Of a stretch of 64,000 nt of DNA, positions 32,668 through 40,884 are shown piece after piece (the first letter of the stretch is position 1; each line of letters opens with the position of its first letter). Source of the stretch: Paenibacillus taichungensis (GTDB lineage: Bacteria > Bacillota > Bacilli > Paenibacillales > Paenibacillaceae). The stretch lies in assembly GCF_013359905.1 (NCBI RefSeq), contig NZ_JABMCC010000106.1, positions 1 through 64,000 of the forward strand, read 5' to 3'. A model generated the notes under the pieces. It saw only the letters and a program-made list of their open reading frames with translations. It was not told the origin of the DNA and ran no database searches. A program made the translations under genes and the position numbers.

Positions 32668-35600
32668 TTACGAATACAGCCATACCCGCATTAAGGATAA
32701 CAATTGATCCGTTTGGATCGGTTTTTTTACATAATCGGATGCTCCAGCCTCTATGCACTTGCCACGATCATCTTTCATTGCTTTTGCGGTCAAGGCGATA
32801 ATTGGCAATTTCTCGAATTTCGGTATCTGTCTGATCCGTGTCATGGCCTCATAACCGTCCATTTCCGGCATCATCATATCCATTAATACCAGATCGATCT
32901 CTGGGTTCTTATCCAGAATCTCCAGAGCTTCACGGCCGTTCTCCGCAAATGTCACATCCATGCGATAGCCTTCAAGCACACTTGAAAGGGCAAATACATT
33001 ACGGATGTCGTCATCCACAAGAAGTATTTTCTTACCTTCAAATAAGGTTTCCTTGTTATGCAGTTTCTGCAGAATTCGACGCTTATCTTCCGGCAGGTTA
33101 GCTTCTACCCGGTGCAAGAACAATGTCGTCTCATCAAGAAGACGTTCAGGTGACTTCACGTCCTTAATGATAATGGATTCCGCGTACTTGCGAAGCTTCA
33201 TCTCTTCTTTGCTGTCGAGCTCTTTGCCTGTATAAATAATAATCGGCAGATCATTCAGGTACTGGTCGTCCCGAATCTGGTCAAGCAGCTCGAATCCAGT
33301 CATATCTGTCAGCATCAAGTCCAGCACCATGCAATCATAGCGTTGACTGTGCAATTCATTCAAAGCCTCACTGCCAGTGGACACTGCTGTGATAGCGACA
33401 TCATCATGGCCAATCAGTTCAATAATTGCTTTCCGCTGTATTTCATCATCTTCCACAATCAATAGACGTTTCAATTGATTCTCTGTATAGGATTCGATAT
33501 GCGAGAAAGCTTTATCCAACGAATCTTTACTGGAAGGTTTTTTCAGATAGGCAATGGCTCCCATCATCAAACCTTGTTTCATATCATCAATAACCGAGAT
33601 GACATGTACCGGAATATGACGTGTCGCCGAGCTGCTTTTCAGTTCACCCAGTATCGCCCAGCCATCCATGACAGGCAACTGAATATCAAGGATAATCGCA
33701 TCCGGCAAATATTGACGGGCCATTTCGAGTCCTTTGTCTCCCTGAAGCGCCACAATAGCCTTAAATCCTCTACCTCTCGCCATATCCATCAAAATATGCG
33801 CAAAATTCACATCATCCTCAATGATGAGGAGAATCTTGTCACCTTCCACTAGGTTCTCCTGATCATCCTCCAGCTGTGCCAACACAGGTAAATCAGTTTG
33901 AGGCAGCTCCATAAACGAAGTGCTATCCGGGTCAGGTGTGAGCACGGTTTGTCTACCCGAACGCATCGTCTGTGAGTCTCTCCCGAAGGCTTCAATCTCA
34001 GAAGCAACTGCGGCTTCTCTTACCGCGTCATCCACCTGAACCTCATCTTCGTGATTATCCGGCAGGAACAAGGTGAAGGAACTGCCCACACCTTCGGAAG
34101 ACTCTACCTTGATAGCACCCCCAAGCAGTCGGGCAAGTTCGCGGCTTATGGACAATCCCAAGCCCGTTCCGCCATATTTGCGGCTGGTTGTACCGTCCAC
34201 CTGCTGGAATGCTTCAAAGATCAGATCCGTTTTGTCTGATGGAATTCCAATCCCGGTATCCTTCACGGTAAAGCCTACATATTCCTGGTTCGTATTCAGG
34301 TACCCAGGAAGCTCTTCTGTTTTCATTTTTCGTCCAATCAGGCTAACAGATCCTCGATTGGTAAACTTGAACGCGTTCGACAACAGATTCCGCAAAATCT
34401 GTTTGACGCGATGGCTGTCGGTATATACCCATTCCGGCAAATTGCTGTCGAACTCAATGTTCAGGTTGAGTTCTTTTTTATTCGCCATTGGGCCAAAATT
34501 CTGTTGAACAAAGCTGGTTAGTTCTTCCATTCGCACTGTTTCATAATTGATATCCATTTTGCCCGCATCCACCTTGGACAGATCCAAAATTTCATCAATC
34601 ATTTTCAGCAAATCTGCACCAGACATATAGATCGTCTGGGCATATTCCTGCTGTTTAACACTCAGGTTTCCATCCTTGTTCTCCGATAACAATTGAGACA
34701 GAATCAAAAGACTGTTAAGTGGTGTACGCAATTCATGCGACATATTTGCCAAGAACTCCGACTTGTACTTGCTTGTCATCGACAATTGCATGGCTTGCTG
34801 TTCCAACTGTGTTTTGGTTTTCTCAATTTCGTCGTTCTTCTCTTCCACTTCTCGCACTTGTTCTTCCAGTGCACGAGTCTTCGCAATCAGCTCGGTATTG
34901 AAGTGCTCCAATTCTTCCTGTTGACGCTGCAACAGCTCTTCTGAACGTTTGAGGGCTCCCGTCTGTTCTTCCAGATTTTCATTGGAACGGCGTAACTCCT
35001 CTTGCTGTGTCTGTAGCTCCTCGGATTGCACCTGCAATTCCTCCGTGAGCGCCTGGGATTCACGCAGCAGTTCCTCCACCCGCAAACGGCGTCGAACGTT
35101 GTTGAGAATGACACCCAAATTCATAATCAGCTGCGAGAATAACTGAGTATGCAAATTTGTGAATCCTTCAAACGATGCCAGTTCGACAACGCCAATCAGT
35201 TCATCCTCAAATACGACAGGATAGATCATCACACCAGAAGCACGCGATGATCCCGTTGCTGATCCGATGTTCACATAATCCTCTGGCGTTTTTTCGAGAA
35301 TAATTGGCGTCATATCCAATGCGGCTTGGCCGATTAGTCCCTCGCCGATACGATATACCTCTTTGCCAACATCTTCATTCTCTTCAAATGCATAAGCACC
35401 ATAACGTCTCAATTCGTCTGGATGTTTCTCTTCATCGATTAGGTATACGACACCCAGTTGAGCTCCAAGTACAGGTGTGAATTCACTGATAAACATCTGC
35501 GAGATCTGACGAATCGACCCTATACCACGCAACAATTCTGGAACTCTGGCAATGTTGGAACTCATCCAGTTCTGATCTTGCTGTGCTTGCAAATAAGCTT

Positions 35601-36387
35601 TTTCGACTTCCAGTTTTTCTTCCAAATCATTGGAGACATCCTTGAACACGCTGGCAATCTGACCAATTTCGTCGGTAGACTTCACCTGAATGCGGCGAAT
35701 GGTTCGATAACGGCCTTTTCCAAAGCTGGTGATCATCATGGATACGGTATTCAGACCCCGTGTAATACTTGGCAGCACCCACATAATGACACCCAATGCT
35801 AGTAACAATCCGGCAATCATAATGGCTACTGTAATCTGAACCGCGCGCATATAGGCTGCATTCGCATCTTTAATCTCGGTATCTATCTCCTGGTCCTGAA
35901 AACGGGACAGGGCATTCAAGCTGTCTACAGCTTCCTTCTGCACCGCCAAGCCGGTTGCATTCCGGTAGTTATTGGCATCTTCCACCCGATTCTGGGACAT
36001 TAAGCTGACTTGTCTCGCGGCATAAGCATTGTAAGCTTCCCAGGCCGTATTCACACGATCTACCAGTTGGTGCTCTGGTGCGCTGTCTGCCCGATCCCGC
36101 ACTTCCTCAAGGTAGCGTTCGCCCTTTTCCTGCATGGCCTTCAAATCACTATCTGCGGCACTAATCGAATTGTTGGGATTCAGCAACAAGTTAGCCAGCA
36201 CTTTGGCGATATCATTGACTTCTCCACGTGCAGAAGAAGTATATCTGACTTTGAGGTATCGCTCCTGATACATCTGATCGATCTGTTGATTGCTGCTATT
36301 CAGCCGTTCGTAACTCACAAACGTAAGTACGATCATGATGGCCATCAGGGCGGTAAAGCCAATCAGCAGTTTATTTCTGATCTTCAT
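32668..36387 (-). CDS. rsbK: Large hybrid sensor histidine kinase with three receivers, RsbK-like
   Basis: A 1239-residue membrane kinase. Order: TM1 (about 7-25), an extracytoplasmic helical bundle of the CHASE3/4HB type (about 28-183), TM2 (about 184-205), HAMP (about 206-258), GAF (about 290-430), a long Gln/Glu-rich coiled coil (about 432-540), HisKA with H551 in MSHELRTPLNS, HATPase (about 655-777; GGTGLGLS), then REC1 (D901), REC2 (D1023) and REC3 (D1170 with K1222). The build resembles RsbK of B. cereus but with extra receivers. The coiled coil is the expected target of the neighbouring methyltransferase. Its start overlaps the RsbY-like stop by 4 nt, so the two are coupled. Confidence 0.85.
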   Translation of the reverse strand: MKIRNKLLIGFTALMAIMIVLTFVSYERLNSSNQQIDQMYQERYLKVRYTSSARGEVNDIAKVLANLLLNPNNSISAADSDLKAMQEKGERYLEEVRDRADSAPEHQLVDRVNTAWEAYNAYAARQVSLMSQNRVEDANNYRNATGLAVQKEAVDSLNALSRFQDQEIDTEIKDANAAYMRAVQITVAIMIAGLLLALGVIMWVLPSITRGLNTVSMMITSFGKGRYRTIRRIQVKSTDEIGQIASVFKDVSNDLEEKLEVEKAYLQAQQDQNWMSSNIARVPELLRGIGSIRQISQMFISEFTPVLGAQLGVVYLIDEEKHPDELRRYGAYAFEENEDVGKEVYRIGEGLIGQAALDMTPIILEKTPEDYVNIGSATGSSRASGVMIYPVVFEDELIGVVELASFEGFTNLHTQLFSQLIMNLGVILNNVRRRLRVEELLRESQALTEELQVQSEELQTQQEELRRSNENLEEQTGALKRSEELLQRQQEELEHFNTELIAKTRALEEQVREVEEKNDEIEKTKTQLEQQAMQLSMTSKYKSEFLANMSHELRTPLNSLLILSQLLSENKDGNLSVKQQEYAQTIYMSGADLLKMIDEILDLSKVDAGKMDINYETVRMEELTSFVQQNFGPMANKKELNLNIEFDSNLPEWVYTDSHRVKQILRNLLSNAFKFTNRGSVSLIGRKMKTEELPGYLNTNQEYVGFTVKDTGIGIPSDKTDLIFEAFQQVDGTTSRKYGGTGLGLSISRELARLLGGAIKVESSEGVGSSFTLFLPDNHEDEVQVDDAVREAAVASEIEAFGRDSQTMRSGRQTVLTPDPDSTSFMELPQTDLPVLAQLEDDQENLVEGDKILLIIEDDVNFAHILMDMARGRGFKAIVALQGDKGLEMARQYLPDAIILDIQLPVMDGWAILGELKSSSATRHIPVHVISVIDDMKQGLMMGAIAYLKKPSSKDSLDKAFSHIESYTENQLKRLLIVEDDEIQRKAIIELIGHDDVAITAVSTGSEALNELHSQRYDCMVLDLMLTDMTGFELLDQIRDDQYLNDLPIIIYTGKELDSKEEMKLRKYAESIIIKDVKSPERLLDETTLFLHRVEANLPEDKRRILQKLHNKETLFEGKKILLVDDDIRNVFALSSVLEGYRMDVTFAENGREALEILDKNPEIDLVLMDMMMPEMDGYEAMTRIRQIPKFEKLPIIALTAKAMKDDRGKCIEAGASDYVKKPIQTDQLLSLMRVWLYS

Positions 36388-37553
36388 TCAGCTTCGACCC
36401 CTTTATTTAAGGTAATCCACACCAAACATTTATCATCATCCCGTTCCTGCGGAATTTCATCATCGAAGAACAACGCCTGCATGGATGCTTCATCCCACTG
36501 GTGGGAACCCGCCAGTTTTTCCTTCAGAAACGCCTGCTGCATTTCCTGATCGCCCTGAACGGCTTCGGTTAGCCCATCCGTATAAAGTGCAATGTGCCCA
36601 TCGCCTTCGTAGTGAATGGTCTGTGGTTCAATATCCATCTTGTCAAACAGACCAACGGGACAGCAGACGCTGTCAAACGTTGTCACACTTCCGTCGTGAC
36701 GGAAAAAGAGTGCTGGCGGATGGCCTGCATTAACATAATCAATCCTCTTCATTCGTGTATCTACGACCAGATATATCGCTGTAAAATAGTACTGCACCAG
36801 CTGTTTTTCCAGATGCAACTGATTAAAGCGTCGATTCAGCTCCTGAATAACCTTCTCCGGGTCTACATACGTTGTAACCGTGTCTTTCAGGACGGAAGCA
36901 ATGAACATGGTAAATAGGGATGAAGATATCCCATGCCCCATCATATCCAGCAACAGGACTCCATATCTGCCTTCACCAAGCGGGTACCAGGAATACAGAT
37001 CACCCGCAAGTTCAAACGAAGGTTTGTAAATAGCATTAACGTGGAATAACGGATCTTCAATTGCTGGGCTTAGCACAGCATTCTGTACCATAGCCGCAAG
37101 TTTCAGTTCATCCTGAATCCGCTGATCCCTCTCTTTATGCCAGTCCTTCTCCTGTTTTAGGCGAAGCGCAAGACGAATTCTGGCCATCAATTCGACTTTG
37201 TTAATTGGTTTGGTCACATAATCGGATGCACCTGCATCCAGCGCTTCGGCCAATTTTTTGGAATCTCCGATCGCGGTTACCATAATAATAGGTATATCCT
37301 TGAGATTTTCAAATTTCTGCACAATACTGCATGCTTCGATTCCATCCATCTCCGGCATCATCATATCTAGCAAAATCAGGTCAATATCCGACGGCTTGGG
37401 ACGAAGTTCATTGTTTTCCTCACCAATCCCAAGGACTTCAAACATCTCCATCGCAGAACTTGCCGTTACAATGTCACGATAGTTTTCTTTTTTCAGAATT
37501 TCTCGAATGATAATGACATTCGTCGGATTGTCGTCAACAATAAGTATTCTCAT
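36384..37553 (-). CDS. rsbY: Receiver-PP2C phosphatase, RsbY-like
   Basis: A 389-residue protein: an N-terminal receiver (about 1-135; ILIVDDNP, phosphoacceptor D63 in LLDMMMPEMDG, and the KPI lysine after SDYVTKPI), a short coil, then a SpoIIE/PP2C domain (about 175-385) with AGDLYSWYPLGEGRYGVLLL, DMMGHGIS and the late Asp of IALYTDGLTEA. Such proteins dephosphorylate RsbV-P to release sigma-B; here the receiver would be switched by the kinase encoded immediately downstream. AAGGAG is 7 nt before ATG 37553. First gene of the cluster. Confidence 0.88.
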   Translation of the reverse strand: MRILIVDDNPTNVIIIREILKKENYRDIVTASSAMEMFEVLGIGEENNELRPKPSDIDLILLDMMMPEMDGIEACSIVQKFENLKDIPIIMVTAIGDSKKLAEALDAGASDYVTKPINKVELMARIRLALRLKQEKDWHKERDQRIQDELKLAAMVQNAVLSPAIEDPLFHVNAIYKPSFELAGDLYSWYPLGEGRYGVLLLDMMGHGISSSLFTMFIASVLKDTVTTYVDPEKVIQELNRRFNQLHLEKQLVQYYFTAIYLVVDTRMKRIDYVNAGHPPALFFRHDGSVTTFDSVCCPVGLFDKMDIEPQTIHYEGDGHIALYTDGLTEAVQGDQEMQQAFLKEKLAGSHQWDEASMQALFFDDEIPQERDDDKCLVWITLNKGVEAE

Positions 37554-37780
37554 TTCTATCTCCTTATCTGTGGCGTCCGGGTTTGTCGATTCTTATCAGG
37601 TCAGCTAACAACCTTAATTATACAAATTTCGCATACAACACAGCGGTAGACATAATAATTCCTAGTATAACTATAATCGTATTATCAGAAAACTTCTATC
37701 AGTAAATGGCACCATCGCAGGAGAATTCACCCGCTGGTTACCCTGTTTTTGCCGCGTTCTGATCCCGCTTCCAAACTTGC
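37554..37780. other. Upstream region of the rsbY-rsbK-rsbM unit
   Basis: This 227-nt stretch has no gene. It contains an AT-rich block (37645-37690) with overlapping TATA-like hexamers on the minus strand that could hold the operon promoter, but I cannot pair one with a convincing -35. I find no sigma-B-type site here, in contrast to rsbV. Confidence 0.4.
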
Positions 37781-37830
37781 AAAAACATAGATAAGGAATG
37801 GGGATATCCCCATTCCTTATCTATGTTTTT
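37781..37830. terminator. Perfect 50-nt palindrome, probable bidirectional terminator
   Basis: Each 25-nt arm starts AAAAACATAGATAAGG, continues AATGGGGAT, and meets its exact complement at the centre (37805/37806) with no loop. Outer A5/T5 tracts make a terminator shape on both strands. It stands about 115 nt past the YflT-type stop and is unusually long and unbroken for a simple terminator. Confidence 0.75.
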
Positions 37831-37944
37831 GGTTAAGCATTCTGCGTTCATCAACTTGAAAGCTCTTTTGAATGATGCAAAATACTCGATTCTGAAGCTT
37901 GTCCATTCTCAGAAGGATCCAGCTTACGCTTTGGATCGTCTAAG

Positions 37945-38298
37945 CTATTCTTTCTTTTTGGCAATCACAAGTACTTTGCCTTTATCGAGTTCACTCTCGT
38001 AAAAATCTGCCTCAGCTTCGGTGAATCCCATCGAAACAATTTTGGCCCGGAGTTCATCACCGCGGGAGCGGAACAGGTTCGCCAAGGAATCAAATACCCC
38101 TTCTTCCTTGATACCAATCTCTTTGGCATCTGCCGTATCGGCAATTCGATCTGTACGATCCTTTTCATGGGCTAGAACGAAGATATGATCAGCAAGGTAT
38201 CCGGTAATCTGCAATTCTTTCACCGCTTCTACCGCTTGGACTCCGTTTTCTACCACTTTTGCATAAGCTTGCGCATTGGTTGAATTCATCGTTTCCAC
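37945..38298 (-). CDS. General stress protein of the YflT/GSP17M family
   Basis: A 117-residue soluble protein. The N-terminal two thirds follow the heat-induced stress protein YflT pattern: VVENGVQAVEAVKELQITGYLADHIFVLAH, falling around residues 15-44, then DRTDRIADTADAKEIG. The C-terminal part (FTEAEADFYESELDKGKVLVIAKK) is the usual family end. B. subtilis YflT is a sigma-B regulon member. AGGAG is 11 nt before ATG 38298, and a sigma-B-type promoter lies upstream. Confidence 0.88.
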   Translation of the reverse strand: METMNSTNAQAYAKVVENGVQAVEAVKELQITGYLADHIFVLAHEKDRTDRIADTADAKEIGIKEEGVFDSLANLFRSRGDELRAKIVSMGFTEAEADFYESELDKGKVLVIAKKKE

Positions 38299-38337
38299 TC
38301 TCCTCTGATTGATCTTCTTTATCGAGCTACTTAGTAT

Positions 38338-38363
38338 ATAACCATACGATATCAGGTTGAAAC
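38338..38363 (-). promoter_or_regulatory. Candidate sigma-B promoter of the YflT-type gene
   Basis: On the minus strand GTTTCA (38358-38363), 14 nt, GGTTAT (38338-38343), 40 nt before the start codon. Confidence 0.65.
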
Positions 38364-38382
38364 GCTTGTGAATTATCCAATC

Positions 38383-38916
38383 CTAGGAAACCGATTCATC
38401 AAAGAGGTCTATTCCTTCAATATAATTGGAGCCTGGCTTCATATATACTTTCAGCGCCTGGCTTCCTCGAAGAAATACTTCTCCATCCTCTGCTACATAA
38501 TACGGCTTGCCCAAAACATCTCGAATGGCCTCAATGTTCATATCAATCCATTCCTGATTAAGCTTTAGACGTTTCTCGGAAGCATCAATATGCACATAAT
38601 TGACCACTCCTGTATCTTCGCAGAGCCCAACCGTTACATCTTTGAATTGATACTCAGGGCAACCCAGGTATGGATCATGTTCCTTATGAATCGGCTGGCC
38701 TTTATTGACTAAAATATCATCGATGCTGTCATCCAGAGAAATGTCATTCAGAGTCCGAAAGTGCTGGACAGGTCCGGATCGATCAGCAGCCAGAATAATC
38801 TCTGGTGTCTCCTCTTCCACTACCGTCCATTGCATATCATGAGCAGCGGGTACCGCTGCCGGTTGAACGGAAAAGGGAGAAATTACGCTAAACATAACAA
38901 GCAGTAGTTTCATCAT
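38383..38916 (-). CDS. Secreted hypothetical protein
   Basis: A 177-residue protein with a signal peptide (MMKLLLVMFSVISPFSVQPAAVP, about 23 residues, cut near AAH). The mature part contains LDDSIDDILVNKGQP, a spacing seen in proteins of SmpA/OmlA- or DUF4309-like build, then a beta-rich region with two Cys (YLGCPEYQFKDVTVGLCEDTG falls across both). I do not name a family. I chose ATG 38916, with AAAGGG upstream, because it begins the signal peptide; the frame extends to 38967 without one. It lies 66 nt after the DUF948 gene and probably shares its sigma-B-type promoter. Confidence 0.65.
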   Translation of the reverse strand: MMKLLLVMFSVISPFSVQPAAVPAAHDMQWTVVEEETPEIILAADRSGPVQHFRTLNDISLDDSIDDILVNKGQPIHKEHDPYLGCPEYQFKDVTVGLCEDTGVVNYVHIDASEKRLKLNQEWIDMNIEAIRDVLGKPYYVAEDGEVFLRGSQALKVYMKPGSNYIEGIDLFDESVS

Positions 38917-38982
38917 GATTCTCACCCTTTCATCAGGTTCATCACCGCTCTGAAGACTTCTATTCATTACAAAACGGTCATG

Positions 38983-39495
38983 CTATTTCCGCATACGTTG
39001 CCATACATTAGCAGCTACATCCACATATTTCAGCCAGCTTTTGCTTCCTTTGGCATCATCATGATATGTAGCTTCATAGGATTGCAGTGTCCGATCTGTC
39101 GGTGTAGCAGGCGGTGTCTGTACTACATTCGCTACTTCTGAGCGCTTACTCTGTTCAGTGCTGCTGCGTTTCGTCTGAAACTTGGCCATCAAAGTGGATG
39201 ACACCTGCTTTGCTGCTTCCGTCACTTCGTTCAGCACTTCACCCAGATTCTGTACAGATTCCATAACAGGATCAATTTGTTTCATCTTGTGCTGCACATC
39301 AACTGTAATATCATTGGCATGCCTTACTGTCTGTTTGACTTCATAACTAAGCTCATCAATGGTCTTCTGAACTTCCTGCAGTGTCTGTGACACATTGTCG
39401 AGTGAACCCTGAGCGGACTTCAAGGTACGAATTAAGAAGAATACAAGTACTGCAAATGCAATTGCAATTAAAGCCACACTAATTTGATAGATCAT
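38983..39495 (-). CDS. DUF948 domain protein (YtxG-like)
   Basis: A 170-residue protein: one N-terminal membrane helix (about residues 4-22), a coiled-coil region with heptad spacing (about 28-108; LDNVSQTLQEVQKTIDELSYEV), then a polar tail. This is the DUF948 layout, as in B. subtilis YtxG, whose gene lies with ytxH in a sigma-B operon. Here the YtxH-type gene is 13 kb away, but a sigma-B-type promoter precedes this gene too. The downstream secreted-protein gene is probably cotranscribed. Confidence 0.88.
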   Translation of the reverse strand: MIYQISVALIAIAFAVLVFFLIRTLKSAQGSLDNVSQTLQEVQKTIDELSYEVKQTVRHANDITVDVQHKMKQIDPVMESVQNLGEVLNEVTEAAKQVSSTLMAKFQTKRSSTEQSKRSEVANVVQTPPATPTDRTLQSYEATYHDDAKGSKSWLKYVDVAANVWQRMRK

Positions 39496-39541
39496 AAAAG
39501 AACCTCACTTTCCAGTATAAATCGGTTTTGTTATTGCTTAG

Positions 39542-39567
39542 TTACCCGACCCATTCCGAGGCGAAAC
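39542..39567 (-). promoter_or_regulatory. Candidate sigma-B promoter of the DUF948 gene
   Basis: On the minus strand GTTTCG (39562-39567), 14 nt, GGGTAA (39542-39547), 47 nt before the start. It stands back to back with the next promoter. Confidence 0.7.
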
Positions 39568-39617
39568 AAATAGGATATGAACTGTAAAAACAACTCTTCC
39601 TGGTAAAATATCGCAAT

Positions 39618-39643
39618 GTTTCAACCCGATAGGCCTCGGTTAA
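39618..39643 (+). promoter_or_regulatory. Candidate sigma-B promoter of the DUF1328 gene
   Basis: GTTTCA (39618-39623), 14 nt, GGTTAA (39638-39643), 72 nt before the start codon. It diverges from the DUF948 promoter; the two -35 boxes are 50 nt apart. Confidence 0.65.
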
Positions 39644-39714
39644 AGAACAACTACACACGGCAGTGAGACGAACACTTCTCGCTACCAAGTTCTATAAACG
39701 AAAGGATGATACCC

Positions 39715-39879
39715 ATGTTGAAATGGTCGGTACTATTTCTAATTATTGCTCTTGTTGCAGGTATTTTTGGATTCTTCGGTATTGTTGAGGCAGCTGCTTC
39801 GATTGCCAAAGTACTCTTCTTCATCTTTGTTGTACTGTTCGTCATCTCCCTGATTACGGGACGCAGCCGAATGCGATGA
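39715..39879 (+). CDS. DUF1328 family small membrane protein
   Basis: A 54-residue protein of two membrane helices: MLKWSVLFLIIALVAGIFGF opens it, then a short GIVEAAASIAK linker and LFFIFVVLFVISLITGR. This is the DUF1328/YtjA pattern. AAAGGA lies about 10 nt before ATG 39715. It is transcribed divergently from the DUF948 gene and is followed by a clear terminator. Like the other small envelope proteins here it is probably stress induced. Confidence 0.85.
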   Translation: MLKWSVLFLIIALVAGIFGFFGIVEAAASIAKVLFFIFVVLFVISLITGRSRMR

Positions 39880-39915
39880 ATGACGCTTCCAAATTATGAA
39901 CAGCATTCGATACAT

Positions 39916-39957
39916 ACAAAAGCCTATCGAGCTTGCAAAAGCCGGTAGGCTTTTGTG
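39916..39957 (+). terminator. Intrinsic terminator after the DUF1328 gene
   Basis: ACAAAAGCCTATCG pairs with CGGTAGGCTTTTGT (one G-T pair) around a 13-nt loop. The following 318 nt to 40275 hold no gene; TATAAT preceded by TG (near 40189-40198) is the likely promoter of the next gene. Confidence 0.7.
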
Positions 39958-40275
39958 CGTTCATAATCTCTTTTTGCAACAATTCTCCCCCCGCACATTA
40001 CGACTTATCTCTATTATGTATTACGCTCCCTTCTGGTCTATTCCATCGCTTCTCCCCGATTACATCATAAAAACAGGACCATTATGACATAGCCAACCCG
40101 GTTTTCTCCCACCGAAGTATGATATTTACAGGCTCTCCTTATACCCACATATGCTCCAGTTGACACTGGAGAATCCAAGAAAATATTGTTATAATTTGTG
40201 ATTCATAAGTAAGCTTGCTTGGTTACTTTTAACACAGGACAACAAACTACATACCTAACCGAGGAGGAAAAACAA

Positions 40276-40779
40276 ATGAAAAAAATCGTAAGTTTTGCCG
40301 CTGCTCTGACTTTGATGGGTTCCATGGCTGCTGCCGCAGGTGCTGAGGAAGCGGTTACCGGAACGGTAGCTCCAGAAACGGGAACTCCCACAACCACAAC
40401 AACGCCGGCTGTTGAAGTGAACAAACCTGCTGTAGACACTGTAGAAGGCACAGCTGAGACCGTAACTGGCACAACAGTAGACACAACGGGTACAGAAGGT
40501 ACTTCAACGACTACTGAAACAACAACTTCAACAAAGGATGACAAAATCTTTGATGAGCCTGTTGTGAAAGCAGGAGATGAGGTTCTGGTCCCTACAATGC
40601 TGCTCAACCTGTTGGAGCGCACATGGTTCTATGATGCACCTAATGGCAAACCAATCGGTGCACTGGGTTCCCAAGTCATTGATACGACAGGTGAAGTTGT
40701 AGATGGATTCGATGGTGGTCAATGGGTACAAGTGTATACGTGGAAAGGTAAAGCTTGGATCCACGTTGCTATTCAATAG
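40276..40779 (+). CDS. Secreted Thr-rich protein with SH3-like C-terminal domain
   Basis: A 167-residue secreted protein. Signal peptide about residues 1-23 (MKKIVSFAAALTLMGSMAAAAG). Residues about 24-95 are a low-complexity linker dominated by Thr with Val, Glu and Pro, typical of extracellular spacers. Residues about 105-167 (VLVPTMLLNLLERTWFYDAP, GQWVQVYTWKGKAWIHV) look like a bacterial SH3-type beta-barrel that could bind cell wall. I chose ATG 40276, with GAGGAGG upstream, because it opens the signal peptide. Single gene, followed by a terminator. Confidence 0.75.
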   Translation: MKKIVSFAAALTLMGSMAAAAGAEEAVTGTVAPETGTPTTTTTPAVEVNKPAVDTVEGTAETVTGTTVDTTGTEGTSTTTETTTSTKDDKIFDEPVVKAGDEVLVPTMLLNLLERTWFYDAPNGKPIGALGSQVIDTTGEVVDGFDGGQWVQVYTWKGKAWIHVAIQ

Positions 40780-40806
40780 TATCGTATAATCGTTCTAACG
40801 ATAAGT

Positions 40807-40842
40807 AAAGAGGACAGCACGCAGGCAGCGGCTGTCCTCTTT
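40807..40842. terminator. Bidirectional terminator between Thr-rich and CDF genes
   Basis: AAAGAGGACAGC pairs perfectly with GCTGTCCTCTTT around a 12-nt loop, with T and A runs on the outer sides. Confidence 0.9.
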
Positions 40843-40884
40843 TTCATTTCAAATATGTTTATTTCCGGTTTGTCCCTCCCGATT

